Source of the DNA: an uncultured Oscillospiraceae bacterium
GTDB taxonomy: Bacteria; Bacillota; Clostridia; Oscillospirales; Ruminococcaceae
Length of the DNA stretch: 10,956 bases
Assembly (NCBI GenBank): GCA_900552845.1
Contig: USBC01000047.1
Span: 1-10,956, forward strand
Direction of reading: 5' to 3'
The notes beneath the pieces were generated by a model. The model was not told where the DNA came from. It did no database searches and was given only the letters and a program-made list of their open reading frames with translations. The translations under genes and the position numbers were made by a program. This document shows, in pieces, positions 1 to 5,949 of this stretch (position 1 is the stretch's first letter; each line of letters starts with the position of its first letter).

Positions 1-907
1 CTGGCGGGAATTCCTGTGCGGCGAAAACGGCATCGTGCGGCACTGGCTGCGTCTGGGTGCCGATGGCTGGCGGCTGGACGTGGTGGACGAATACCCCGAT
101 GAGCTGGTGCAGATGATCCGCGCGGCGGCACGTGCCGAAAAGCCGGACGCCCTGATTTTGGGCGAGGTGTGGGAGGACGCAAGCTGCAAGGAAGCCTATG
201 GCGAGCAGCGGCAGTATCTGATGGGTCACGAGCTGGACAGCGCAATGAACTACCCGCTGCGGCAGGCGATACTGGACTACCTGCTGCGGGGAGACGGTAC
301 CGCATTCCGGCTGCGCCTGCTGGAGCTGCTGGAGCATACCCCGCGCCCCTGCTGGAATGTGATGATGAATCTGCTTTCCAGTCACGATGTACCGCGGGCA
401 ATCACCGTGCTGGGCGGTACCCCGATGGAGCACCGGGATCGTAACTGGCAGCGCGTCCACAATACCCTTACCGTGGCGCAGTATTACAGGGGGCGGCAGC
501 TCTTTATGCTGGGCACGCTGATGACCATGACCCTGCCCGGAATGCCCTGCATTTATTACGGCGATGAGGCAGGTCTGGTGGGCTATGCCGATCCCTTTAA
601 CCGCGGCACCTATCCGTGGGGCAGAGAGGATACCGGTCTGCGGGAGTGTATCCGGCAGATGGCGGCGCTGCGAAACGGTAATACGGCACTGGCAACCGGC
701 ACATTGGAGCCGATGGCTTGCGCCGCCGGCATGGTGGCGTGGCGCCGGGAGGACGAAAACGGCAGCTTTATCATATGCGTCAATGCGGGTGAGGGCGCGC
801 TGCCTCTGCCCGATGCCGCCAAGGGCGGAGAAACGGTCTTTACCGTGGGCAGAGCGGAGGAACGGCGGCTGGAGGGTCAGTCGGCGGTCATTCGTCGGAT
901 CAAGTAA
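1..907 (+). CDS. GH13 alpha-glucan hydrolase (neopullulanase/maltogenic amylase-like), 5' truncated by window edge
   Basis: Retaining alpha-glucoside hydrolase of glycoside hydrolase family 13, probably acting on maltodextrins or pullulan-type oligosaccharides. The frame is open from base 2 to the TAA at 905-907, giving 301 residues; the start and the front of the (beta/alpha)8 barrel lie outside the window. Visible GH13 regions, numbered from base 2: region II GADGWRLDVVDE with nucleophile Asp26; region III LILGEVWED with acid/base Glu55; region IV LLSSHDVPRA with transition-state Asp129. The stretch after Glu55, including ELDSAMNYPLR, is typical of the neopullulanase/cyclomaltodextrinase subgroup. 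The last roughly 80 residues form the usual small beta C-terminal domain. No signal peptide can be judged. A GTG at 35 lies inside the barrel and is not the true start. The NusG-II gene follows after 14 nt, so the two are probably cotranscribed. Family is certain; substrate is inferred. Confidence 0.93.
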   Translation, partial: WREFLCGENGIVRHWLRLGADGWRLDVVDEYPDELVQMIRAAARAEKPDALILGEVWEDASCKEAYGEQRQYLMGHELDSAMNYPLRQAILDYLLRGDGTAFRLRLLELLEHTPRPCWNVMMNLLSSHDVPRAITVLGGTPMEHRDRNWQRVHNTLTVAQYYRGRQLFMLGTLMTMTLPGMPCIYYGDEAGLVGYADPFNRGTYPWGREDTGLRECIRQMAALRNGNTALATGTLEPMACAAGMVAWRREDENGSFIICVNAGEGALPLPDAAKGGETVFTVGRAEERRLEGQSAVIRRIK

Positions 908-921
908 AAAAGGAGCAGACC

Positions 922-1302
922 ATGCAGAAAAGCGAAAAGAAAACAAAAATCATTCTGTGGGCGATTGCAGCGCTGACAGTGCTGGGCTGCGCCCTGTGGA
1001 TGCTGCTGCCGCATGGCGGCACCACCGATTGCACCGCCGAAATATGGATCGACGGCAAAATGGTGCGCAGCATTTATCTGCCGCAGGCGGCAGAGGAGGA
1101 GATCTCCCTTGCCGTATATGGCAAGGAGGTGCTGCTGGAGGTGAAAAATCACCGCATTGCGTTTATTTCCTCCGATTGTCCCGATAAGGTATGTATTCAT
1201 AACGGCTGGTTGGCAAGAGAGGGCGAGCAGGCGGTCTGCCTGCCCAATCGGGTCAGCGTGATCCTCACCGACGGCAGCACTGTGCCGGTGGAGCTGTCGT
1301 AG
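922..1302 (+). CDS. NusG domain II-containing small membrane-anchored protein
   Basis: A 126-residue protein with a short Lys-rich N terminus, one hydrophobic segment at about residues 10-29 (signal anchor or uncleaved signal), then an extracytoplasmic beta-rich domain. The motif SSDCPDKVCIHNGWL (Cys86, Cys91) followed by an EGEQAVCLPNRV stretch (Cys106) is the signature of the NusG_II family of Firmicutes. These proteins share a fold with the insert domain of NusG but are not transcription factors; in related genomes they occur beside Gx-transporter or prenyl-diphosphate synthase-type genes. The molecular role is unknown. The start is ATG 922, preceded by AGGAG at 911-915. It follows the GH13 gene by 14 nt. 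No clear intrinsic terminator follows it before the rplJ promoter at 1400. Confidence 0.88.
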   Translation: MQKSEKKTKIILWAIAALTVLGCALWMLLPHGGTTDCTAEIWIDGKMVRSIYLPQAAEEEISLAVYGKEVLLEVKNHRIAFISSDCPDKVCIHNGWLAREGEQAVCLPNRVSVILTDGSTVPVELS

Positions 1303-1399
1303 CGGAACAGGGCAGGCGGCAGCTTTGCAAAGGGACTTTCGCATACGAAATGCAGCTTCCAATTTTTCGATTATTCACCCCGAAATTTACCCCAAGTCC

Positions 1400-1428
1400 T
1401 TGACAACCCCGTTTCTACCCGCTATAAT
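1400..1428 (+). promoter_or_regulatory. Consensus sigma-A promoter of rplJ-rplL
   Basis: TTGACA at 1400-1405 and TATAAT at 1423-1428 are separated by exactly 17 bp, a perfect housekeeping promoter as expected for a ribosomal protein operon. Transcription should start near 1435, giving a leader of about 190 nt. Upstream, 1303-1399 holds no gene; only a 10-bp palindrome CTTTGCAAAG (1323-1332) and a weak 5-bp hairpin (1337-1350) are visible, with no good terminator for the preceding gene. Confidence 0.93.
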
Positions 1429-1439
1429 AATAAAGCTGT

Positions 1440-1507
1440 TCCATAGACAGCAGGCACGCCCTTGGCGTGTAAATGGTTTGCTGAACCGGCCTGCCGAGGA
1501 AATGAGC
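1440..1507 (+). promoter_or_regulatory. Ribosomal protein L10 leader (L10/L12-binding mRNA element)
   Basis: Matches the Firmicutes L10 leader pattern. AGACAGCAGG on the 5' side (1445-1454) faces CCTGCCGAGG on the 3' side (1490-1499); GCAGG 1450-1454 pairs with CCTGC 1490-1494. Inside are a hairpin CACGCC/GGCGTG (1455-1460 with 1464-1469) and a small one GGTT/AACC (1475-1478 with 1484-1487). In Bacillus this element binds the L10(L12)4 complex and causes premature termination when the complex is in excess. Here GGAAA-T-GAGC (1498-1507) can alternatively pair with GCTCTTTCC (1555-1563), the left arm of the downstream terminator, and so act as antiterminator. Recognition of the leader is from pattern knowledge; the antiterminator is inferred. 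Confidence 0.87.
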
Positions 1508-1554
1508 TTCGATTTGCTATTACTTTAATGGTTTCACCCGTTAAGGAAACAATC

Positions 1555-1588
1555 GCTCTTTCCAAGGTATGTTGGAAAGAGCTTTTTT
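1555..1588 (+). terminator. Rho-independent attenuator ahead of rplJ
   Basis: Perfect 11-bp stem GCTCTTTCCAA (1555-1565) with TTGGAAAGAGC (1572-1582), a 6-nt loop and six T residues (1583-1588). It lies between the L10 leader and the rplJ ribosome binding site, so it must be conditional, serving as the attenuator for autogenous control by L10/L12. Confidence 0.92.
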
Positions 1589-1623
1589 AGTTTTCCTTAT
1601 ATTACTTTGGGAGGTGAAACATT

Positions 1624-2133
1624 TTGCCTAACGCTAATGTTCTCAAACAGAAACAGGAGCAGGTTGCTGCTCTGGCAGAAAAGATGAAGAATTCCGCTGC
1701 CGGCGTCCTGGTCGATTACCGCGGCATCACCGTGGCTGATGACACCAAGCTGCGCCGCGAGCTGCGTGAAGCAGGCGTTGAGTATGCTGTTATCAAGAAT
1801 AACATTCTGCGCCGCGCTGCCGAGGAGGCTGGCCTGGGTGAGCTGACTGCCCATATGTATGGCACCAGCGCCTTTGCCTATTCCCCCGAGGATCCCATCG
1901 CTGCCGCTAAGATCCTGAATAAGTTTGCCGAGTCCCACAAGGACAAGTTCGATATCCGTGCCGGCTATATGGACGGTAAGGTGCTCGATGAGGCAGGCGT
2001 TATTGCTGTGGCGAAGCTGCCCGGCAAGCAGGAGCTGCTCACCATGCTGTGCATGGCACTCAATGGCAATATCCGCGGTCTTGCCGTGGCTCTGGACGCC
2101 ATTCGCGAAAAGAAGGAGGGCGAGGCTGCTTAA
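1624..2133 (+). CDS. rplJ: 50S ribosomal protein L10
   Basis: Ribosomal protein L10 (uL10), 169 residues, the normal bacterial length. It binds 23S rRNA at the base of the L7/L12 stalk and carries L7/L12 dimers on its C-terminal helix. The N-terminal domain shows the family pattern, with a helical start, then GVLVDYRGITVADDTKLRRELR and YAVIKNNILRRAAEEAG. The C-terminal stretch ALNGNIRGLAVALDAIREKKEG is the stalk-binding helix. The start is TTG at 1624, preceded by GGGAGGTG (1609-1616) with 7 nt spacing; no in-frame ATG fits better, and PNANV immediately after is a typical L10 beginning. It is first gene of a two-gene operon under the L10 leader, with rplL 69 nt downstream. Confidence 0.97.
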   Translation: MPNANVLKQKQEQVAALAEKMKNSAAGVLVDYRGITVADDTKLRRELREAGVEYAVIKNNILRRAAEEAGLGELTAHMYGTSAFAYSPEDPIAAAKILNKFAESHKDKFDIRAGYMDGKVLDEAGVIAVAKLPGKQELLTMLCMALNGNIRGLAVALDAIREKKEGEAA

Positions 2134-2202
2134 TCGCGCCGTCCCCGCCGAATTTTTTGCCTATCCTTACAAAATTTCTATTTAATAGGAGGATTTAATA
2201 TC

Positions 2203-2571
2203 ATGGCTGATATCGCAAAATTTGTTGAAGAAATCAAAGGCCTGACCGTTATGGAGCTGGCTGATCTCGTTAAGGCGATCGAAGAGGAGTTCGGCGTTTC
2301 CGCTGCTGCTCCCGTTATGGTTGCTGGTCCCGCTGCCGGTGCTGCCGCTGCCGAGGAGAAGTCCGAGTTCGATGTTGTTCTGGCTGAAGCCGGCGCTTCC
2401 AAGATGGGCGTCATCAAGCTGGTCAAGGAGATCACCGGTCTGGGTCTGAAGGAAGCGAAGGATCTGGTAGACAACGCTCCCAAGACCGTTAAGGAAGGTC
2501 TCTCCAAGGCTGAGGCTGAGGAGATGAAGGCGAAGCTGGAAGAGGCTGGCGCCAAGGTAGAGCTGAAGTAA
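2203..2571 (+). CDS. rplL: 50S ribosomal protein L7/L12
   Basis: Ribosomal stalk protein L7/L12 (bL12), 122 residues, normal length. It forms dimers on L10 and recruits and stimulates translational GTPases (EF-Tu, EF-G, IF2). The N-terminal dimerisation domain is residues 1-33, an Ala/Gly/Pro-rich flexible hinge covers about 34-51, and the C-terminal factor-binding domain is about 55-122, with the conserved KMGVIKLVKEITGLGLKEAK motif. The start is ATG 2203, with AGGAGGA at 2187-2193. It is last gene of the rplJ-rplL unit, closed by the terminator at 2634-2663; rpoB does not follow it here, unlike in many Firmicutes. Confidence 0.98.
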   Translation: MADIAKFVEEIKGLTVMELADLVKAIEEEFGVSAAAPVMVAGPAAGAAAAEEKSEFDVVLAEAGASKMGVIKLVKEITGLGLKEAKDLVDNAPKTVKEGLSKAEAEEMKAKLEEAGAKVELK

Positions 2572-2633
2572 TTTCAGTCTGCACTTTAATTCCTTGCAAA
2601 AAACTAAAAAAGCCAAACCAAAATACCAAAAAG

Positions 2634-2663
2634 CCGTCCCTGAGCAATCGGGGACGGTTTTTT
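2634..2663 (+). terminator. Rho-independent terminator after rplL
   Basis: CCGTCCC (2634-2640) pairs with GGGACGG (2651-2657) across a 10-nt loop and is followed by six T (2658-2663). The opposite strand also has a C-T5 tail, so it may work both ways. It ends the rplJ-rplL transcript. Confidence 0.93.
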
Positions 2664-2678
2664 ATTCTCCCGTAAAAT

Positions 2679-2703
2679 AAAATCAATAATTGTTATTGAT
2701 TTT
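2679..2703. promoter_or_regulatory. Perfect 11-bp inverted repeat, putative operator
   Basis: AAAATCAATAA (2679-2689) and TTATTGATTTT (2693-2703) are exact reverse complements separated by TTG. The palindrome covers the whole -35 box of the next promoter, so a bound dimeric regulator would block RNA polymerase. AT-rich palindromes of this kind are used by MarR-, Fur/PerR- and Crp/Fnr-type regulators, but it matches none of their consensus sequences well enough to name one. No regulator gene lies nearby in the window. Confidence 0.6.
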
Positions 2704-2724
2704 TACAGAAAAGTATGGTATAGT
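2696..2724 (+). promoter_or_regulatory. Putative sigma-A promoter of flavin reductase-rubredoxin gene
   Basis: TTGATT (2696-2701), a 17-bp spacer and TATAGT (2719-2724). Transcription should start near 2731, giving a leader of about 50 nt with a small GGGG-TTTT-CCCC hairpin (2735-2746). Confidence 0.75.
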
Positions 2725-2779
2725 GGTGTCATCGGGGGTTTTCCCCAAATGAAAGAAGCAAGAACAGGAGGGTCACAGC

Positions 2780-3469
2780 ATGAAAGAGAATTTTGTCACC
2801 GCCGCCCTGCCGCAGGGTGCACCCGTCGATGCAGCGCTGCTGCAAAATGAAGCCATGTTCAAATACAGCTACGGTCTATTCGTCCTCACCGCACGGGAGG
2901 GCGAAAAGGATAACGGCTGCATCATCAATACCTCCATGCAGGTCACCGCCGATCCCCAAAGAATTCTGATCGCGGTGAATAAAGCCAACTTCACCCACGA
3001 TATGATCCTGCGTACCGGCGTCTTCAATGTTTCCATCCTCACCGAAAAAGCTCCCTTTGCACTGTTCCGGCGGTTCGGCTTCCAAAGCGGCCGGGAGGTC
3101 GATAAATTCGAGGGCTTTGAGGGCTGCGCCCGCAGCACCAATGGCCTGCTGCACCTCACCGGGGAGGTCTCCAATGCCGTCATCAGCGGGCAGGTGGTCG
3201 CCGCCGTCGATTGCGGCAGCCATACCCTGTTTATCGCGCAGGTCACCGAAGCCCGCACCCAAAACGACCTGCCCAGCGCCACCTATGCCTACTATTTTGC
3301 CCATATCAAGCCAAAACCCCAGTCCCAGGCCCCCGCCCCGGAGAATAAACAGCTCCATCATTGGGTCTGCCGCATCTGCGGCTATGTCTACGAGGGCGAA
3401 ACGCTGCCGCCGGACTATGTCTGCCCCATCTGCAAGCACCCCGCCGCCGACTTCGACCAAATCGACTGA
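2780..3469 (+). CDS. Flavin reductase-like protein with C-terminal rubredoxin domain
   Basis: A 229-residue two-domain redox protein. Residues about 15-178 form an FMN-binding split-barrel flavin reductase-like domain (pattern YGLFVLTARE, INTSMQVTADPQRILIAVNKANFTHDMI, NVSILTEK, with the FQSG-REVDKF segment). A Pro/Gln-rich linker covers about 177-193. Residues about 194-229 are a short rubredoxin domain with the iron ligands Cys197, Cys200, Cys215 and Cys218 in CxxCG and CPxC arrangement. Such fusions (high-molecular-weight rubredoxin/flavoredoxin type) pass electrons from NAD(P)H systems to rubrerythrins or flavodiiron proteins in anaerobes, supporting oxygen, peroxide or NO detoxification; the partner here is not visible. 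It is cytoplasmic, with no signal peptide. The start is ATG 2780, with AGGAGGG at 2766-2772. Monocistronic: its own promoter, palindrome and terminator surround it. Confidence 0.93.
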   Translation: MKENFVTAALPQGAPVDAALLQNEAMFKYSYGLFVLTAREGEKDNGCIINTSMQVTADPQRILIAVNKANFTHDMILRTGVFNVSILTEKAPFALFRRFGFQSGREVDKFEGFEGCARSTNGLLHLTGEVSNAVISGQVVAAVDCGSHTLFIAQVTEARTQNDLPSATYAYYFAHIKPKPQSQAPAPENKQLHHWVCRICGYVYEGETLPPDYVCPICKHPAADFDQID

Positions 3470-3484
3470 TCCCCCAAAAAGCCA

Positions 3485-3523
3485 CCCCTCTCCTACCGTT
3501 CCCGGCAGGAGAGGGGCATTTTT
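3485..3523. terminator. Bidirectional terminator between convergent genes
   Basis: CCCCTCTCCT (3485-3494) pairs perfectly with AGGAGAGGGG (3507-3516) over a 12-nt loop. On the plus strand CA and five T follow (3519-3523). On the minus strand the stem is followed by TGGC and five T (complement of 3476-3480). It therefore serves both the flavin reductase gene and the end of the minus-strand operon at 3533. Confidence 0.92.
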
Positions 3524-3532
3524 ATGGCCTTA

Positions 3533-4069
3533 TCACTTTACGCTCAATAAATCCGCAACTTCCTTGCGCTTGGGGGCAGCGGGTTCCTCGGCGGGATAGC
3601 CCAGCGGCATCAGGCAGGCAACGCCCATGCCCTCCGGCAGCTCCAGCAGCTCAGCCAGCTTCTTTTCTTCAAAGATCCCCAGCACCACGCAGCCCAGTCC
3701 CAGCTCATGCGCCGCCAGCCCGAAGGTCGCCGCCGCAACGCCGCAGTCAAAGTTCTGCCAGCGGTCGCCCTTGGTGGTGGAAAAGCTGCCGTCCCGCTCA
3801 AAGCCGCTGCGCTTTTCCACATAGGTCATCACCATCAGCACGGGTGCGCCCTTAATAATGCCTTCGTTCCACGGAATGGTGGCTTCCTCGGCAATGCGGT
3901 TTTTCAGTGTCTCGTCCTCTATCGCCACATAGCGGGCGATCTGGGTGTTTTTCCAGCTCGGTGCCCAACGCGCCAGCTCCACCAGCTCCTCCAGTACCTC
4001 GTGGGGTACCTTCTGCTCGGTGAACTTCCGCACGCTCCGGCGGGATTTGATGCAATCAACAGTATTCAT
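3533..4069 (-). CDS. Nitroreductase family protein (FMN-dependent)
   Basis: A 178-residue protein of the FMN-dependent nitroreductase superfamily, which reduces nitro compounds, quinones or flavins using NAD(P)H. The N-terminal SRRSVRKF motif (residues 9-16) supplies the Arg contacts to the FMN phosphate. ARWAPSWKNTQ is the second FMN-binding stretch, and the C-terminal LGLGCVVLGIF...LPLGYPAEE block is also typical. It belongs to the short subgroup without a ferredoxin domain and should be a homodimer. The natural substrate cannot be inferred. The start is ATG 4069, with AAAGGAG (complement of 4078-4084) 8 nt upstream. It lies 20 nt after the membrane protein gene and is the last gene of the operon, stopping just before the shared terminator. 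Confidence 0.93.
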   Translation of the reverse strand: MNTVDCIKSRRSVRKFTEQKVPHEVLEELVELARWAPSWKNTQIARYVAIEDETLKNRIAEEATIPWNEGIIKGAPVLMVMTYVEKRSGFERDGSFSTTKGDRWQNFDCGVAAATFGLAAHELGLGCVVLGIFEEKKLAELLELPEGMGVACLMPLGYPAEEPAAPKRKEVADLLSVK

Positions 4070-4089
4070 GGTGACAACTCCTTTCGGTA

Positions 4090-4575
4090 TCAGTTTTCTG
4101 TCTTTGATGTATCGGTCTCCTCGGCAGCTTGACCGGAGGCTTCCTTACTATTATTTTCCCACTCCCGCTTGATCTTCTCCATGTTCTCCCAGTAGGGGTG
4201 CAGCTCACTGTAATCGGGTTGATCCTCGGCGCTGCCCTCGTCCCCGATGGCGGTGCTGGCATTGCAGCCGACAAGATACAAAGCGGAAAGCACTACGCCG
4301 GCAATGACCTGCCAGCACAGCCCGATCTTCCACAGCGCGAACAGGGCTGCCGCCAGTGCCAAAAAATCAAGAAGCGGAACCAAAGCGCGGGGCTTGCCCA
4401 GCAGCCCGAACAGCCCGCCGAGAAGGAACAGCACACCGCCGGCAATGGCAGCAATGCGCCCTGCCGGATTACCGGTCAGCGTGTCCTGCCACCACAGCCA
4501 CAGCCCGCCGCACACCATGCACAGCAGGCAGATGGGCTTAAAAATTCGCGTCCAGTCTATGCGGTTTTCTCTCAT
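4090..4575 (-). CDS. Hypothetical four-helix membrane protein coupled to der
   Basis: A 161-residue protein that I do not recognise as a named family. Four hydrophobic segments are visible at about residues 11-29, 40-60, 64-84 and 86-104, with Gly- and Leu-rich turns (GGVLFLLGGLFGLLG). They are followed by a hydrophilic, strongly charged tail of about 57 residues (105-161) rich in Glu and Ser and ending near TSKTEN. By the positive-inside rule the tail may be cytoplasmic, but its charge is mostly negative, so orientation is open. The der TGA stop and this ATG are separated by a single G, so translation is probably coupled to der. It may be a lineage-restricted partner gene; in several other Firmicutes the gene after der is plsY, and this protein is not PlsY. 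Confidence 0.82.
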   Translation of the reverse strand: MRENRIDWTRIFKPICLLCMVCGGLWLWWQDTLTGNPAGRIAAIAGGVLFLLGGLFGLLGKPRALVPLLDFLALAAALFALWKIGLCWQVIAGVVLSALYLVGCNASTAIGDEGSAEDQPDYSELHPYWENMEKIKREWENNSKEASGQAAEETDTSKTEN

Positions 4576-4576
4576 C

Positions 4577-5896
4577 TCAGTCGCCTCGCTCTCTTATCAG
4601 CAGTCGAATGGGGGTGCCGGTCAGATTATAGGTTTCACGGATCTGGTTTTCCAGATACCGCTGATAACTGAAATGGAACAGCTCGGCACTGTTGCAGAAG
4701 CAGACGAAGGTGGGCGGCTGGGTGCTTGCCTGCGTCATGTAGTAGATCTTCAGCCGCTTGCCCTTATCGCTGGGCGGCTGCACCCGTGCTGTGGCATAGC
4801 TGAGGAGATCGTTCAGGCGGCCGGTGGGGATCCTCAGCTTGGAATTGGCTGCCACCTCATTGATGAGGGGGAACATTTTATCCACCCGCTGACCGGTTTT
4901 AGCGCTGATGAAAAGGAACGGCACATAGCTCATAAAGCTGAAATCCACCTTGAGCTTATCGGTGTATTCCTTCATGGTCTTATCGTCCTTTTCCACAGCG
5001 TCCCATTTGTTCACGCAAACAATGCAGGCCTTGCCCTGCTCGTGGGCATAGCCGGCGATCTTGCTGTCCTGCTCGGAGAAGCCCTCCAGCGCGTCGATAA
5101 GAATGATCGCCACATCGCAGCGGTCTACCGCCATATAGCTGCGCAGCACGCTGTACCGCTCAATGGCGTCCTCCACCTTTGCCTTGCGGCGGATCCCGGC
5201 GGTATCAATGAAGATGTACTTACCGTACTCGTTTTCAATGGCGGTATCGGTGGCGTCGCGGGTGGTGCCGGCAATGTCGCTGACAATGACCCGCTCCTCT
5301 CCGGCAAGGTAGTTGATGAGCGAGCTTTTGCCCACGTTGGGCTTGCCGATGACGGCAACCTTGGTGTATTCCTCAGGATACTCGGTGCGGTTTTCCCAGT
5401 CGATCTTTTCCATGCAGGCGTCCAGCAGATCGCCGGTGCCGTGCCCGTGGACAGAGGAAACGGGGTACGGGTCGCCTAAGCCCAGGTTATAGAATTCGTA
5501 AAAATCGGGGGGAACATCGCCCAGACTGTCGCATTTATTGACACACAGCACCACCGGCTTGCCGCATTTCTGCAGCATATGGGCAATGTCGGCGTCATTG
5601 GCGGTCACGCCGCTTTTCAGGTCTACCACAAAGATGATGACATCGGCGGCGTCAATGGCAAGCTGCGCCTGCATACGCATTTTGGAAAGCATCACATCAT
5701 CGGCTTTCGGCTCGATGCCGCCGGTATCCACCAGCATAAATTCCCGTCCGCACCATTCGCCGGGGGCGTAAATGCGGTCACGGGTCACACCGGGGGTGTC
5801 CTCCACAATGGAGAGCCGCTGACCGGTGAGCTTATTGAACAGGGTGGATTTACCGACATTCGGACGCCCCACGATGGCAATAAGCGGTTTGGACAT
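4577..5896 (-). CDS. der: Ribosome-associated GTPase Der (EngA)
   Basis: Essential double-Era GTPase that acts in late maturation of the 50S subunit. Length 439 residues, normal. First G domain: P-loop GRPNVGKS (10-17), G3 DTGG (57-60), G4 NKCD (120-123). Second G domain: GKPNVGKS (184-191), DTAG (231-234), NKWD (296-299). The C-terminal KH-like domain runs from about 350 to the end, with the usual ...GTPIRLLIRERGD finish. All nucleotide-binding motifs are intact. The start is ATG 5896, preceded by AAAGGAAG (complement of 5906-5913) with 9 nt spacing. A structured 295-nt spacer separates it from argS, and no good promoter was found there, so it probably depends on read-through or on an unrecognised promoter. 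Confidence 0.98.
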   Translation of the reverse strand: MSKPLIAIVGRPNVGKSTLFNKLTGQRLSIVEDTPGVTRDRIYAPGEWCGREFMLVDTGGIEPKADDVMLSKMRMQAQLAIDAADVIIFVVDLKSGVTANDADIAHMLQKCGKPVVLCVNKCDSLGDVPPDFYEFYNLGLGDPYPVSSVHGHGTGDLLDACMEKIDWENRTEYPEEYTKVAVIGKPNVGKSSLINYLAGEERVIVSDIAGTTRDATDTAIENEYGKYIFIDTAGIRRKAKVEDAIERYSVLRSYMAVDRCDVAIILIDALEGFSEQDSKIAGYAHEQGKACIVCVNKWDAVEKDDKTMKEYTDKLKVDFSFMSYVPFLFISAKTGQRVDKMFPLINEVAANSKLRIPTGRLNDLLSYATARVQPPSDKGKRLKIYYMTQASTQPPTFVCFCNSAELFHFSYQRYLENQIRETYNLTGTPIRLLIRERGD

Positions 5897-5949
5897 ATCC
5901 AGTCACTTCCTTTCGGGTGGAATGAGCAGAGAAAAGTGGAGTTTTCGGT

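Noticed and set aside
1023..1302. The small NusG-domain protein as the transcription factor NusG next to rplJ-rplL
   Set aside because: It lacks the NGN and KOW domains and has an N-terminal membrane anchor and the Cys motif of the separate NusG_II family.
4247..5479. Open frame of 410 codons on the plus strand opposite der
   Set aside because: It lies fully antisense to der with intact motifs, has no ribosome binding site, and its translation looks like a complement of GC-rich coding DNA.
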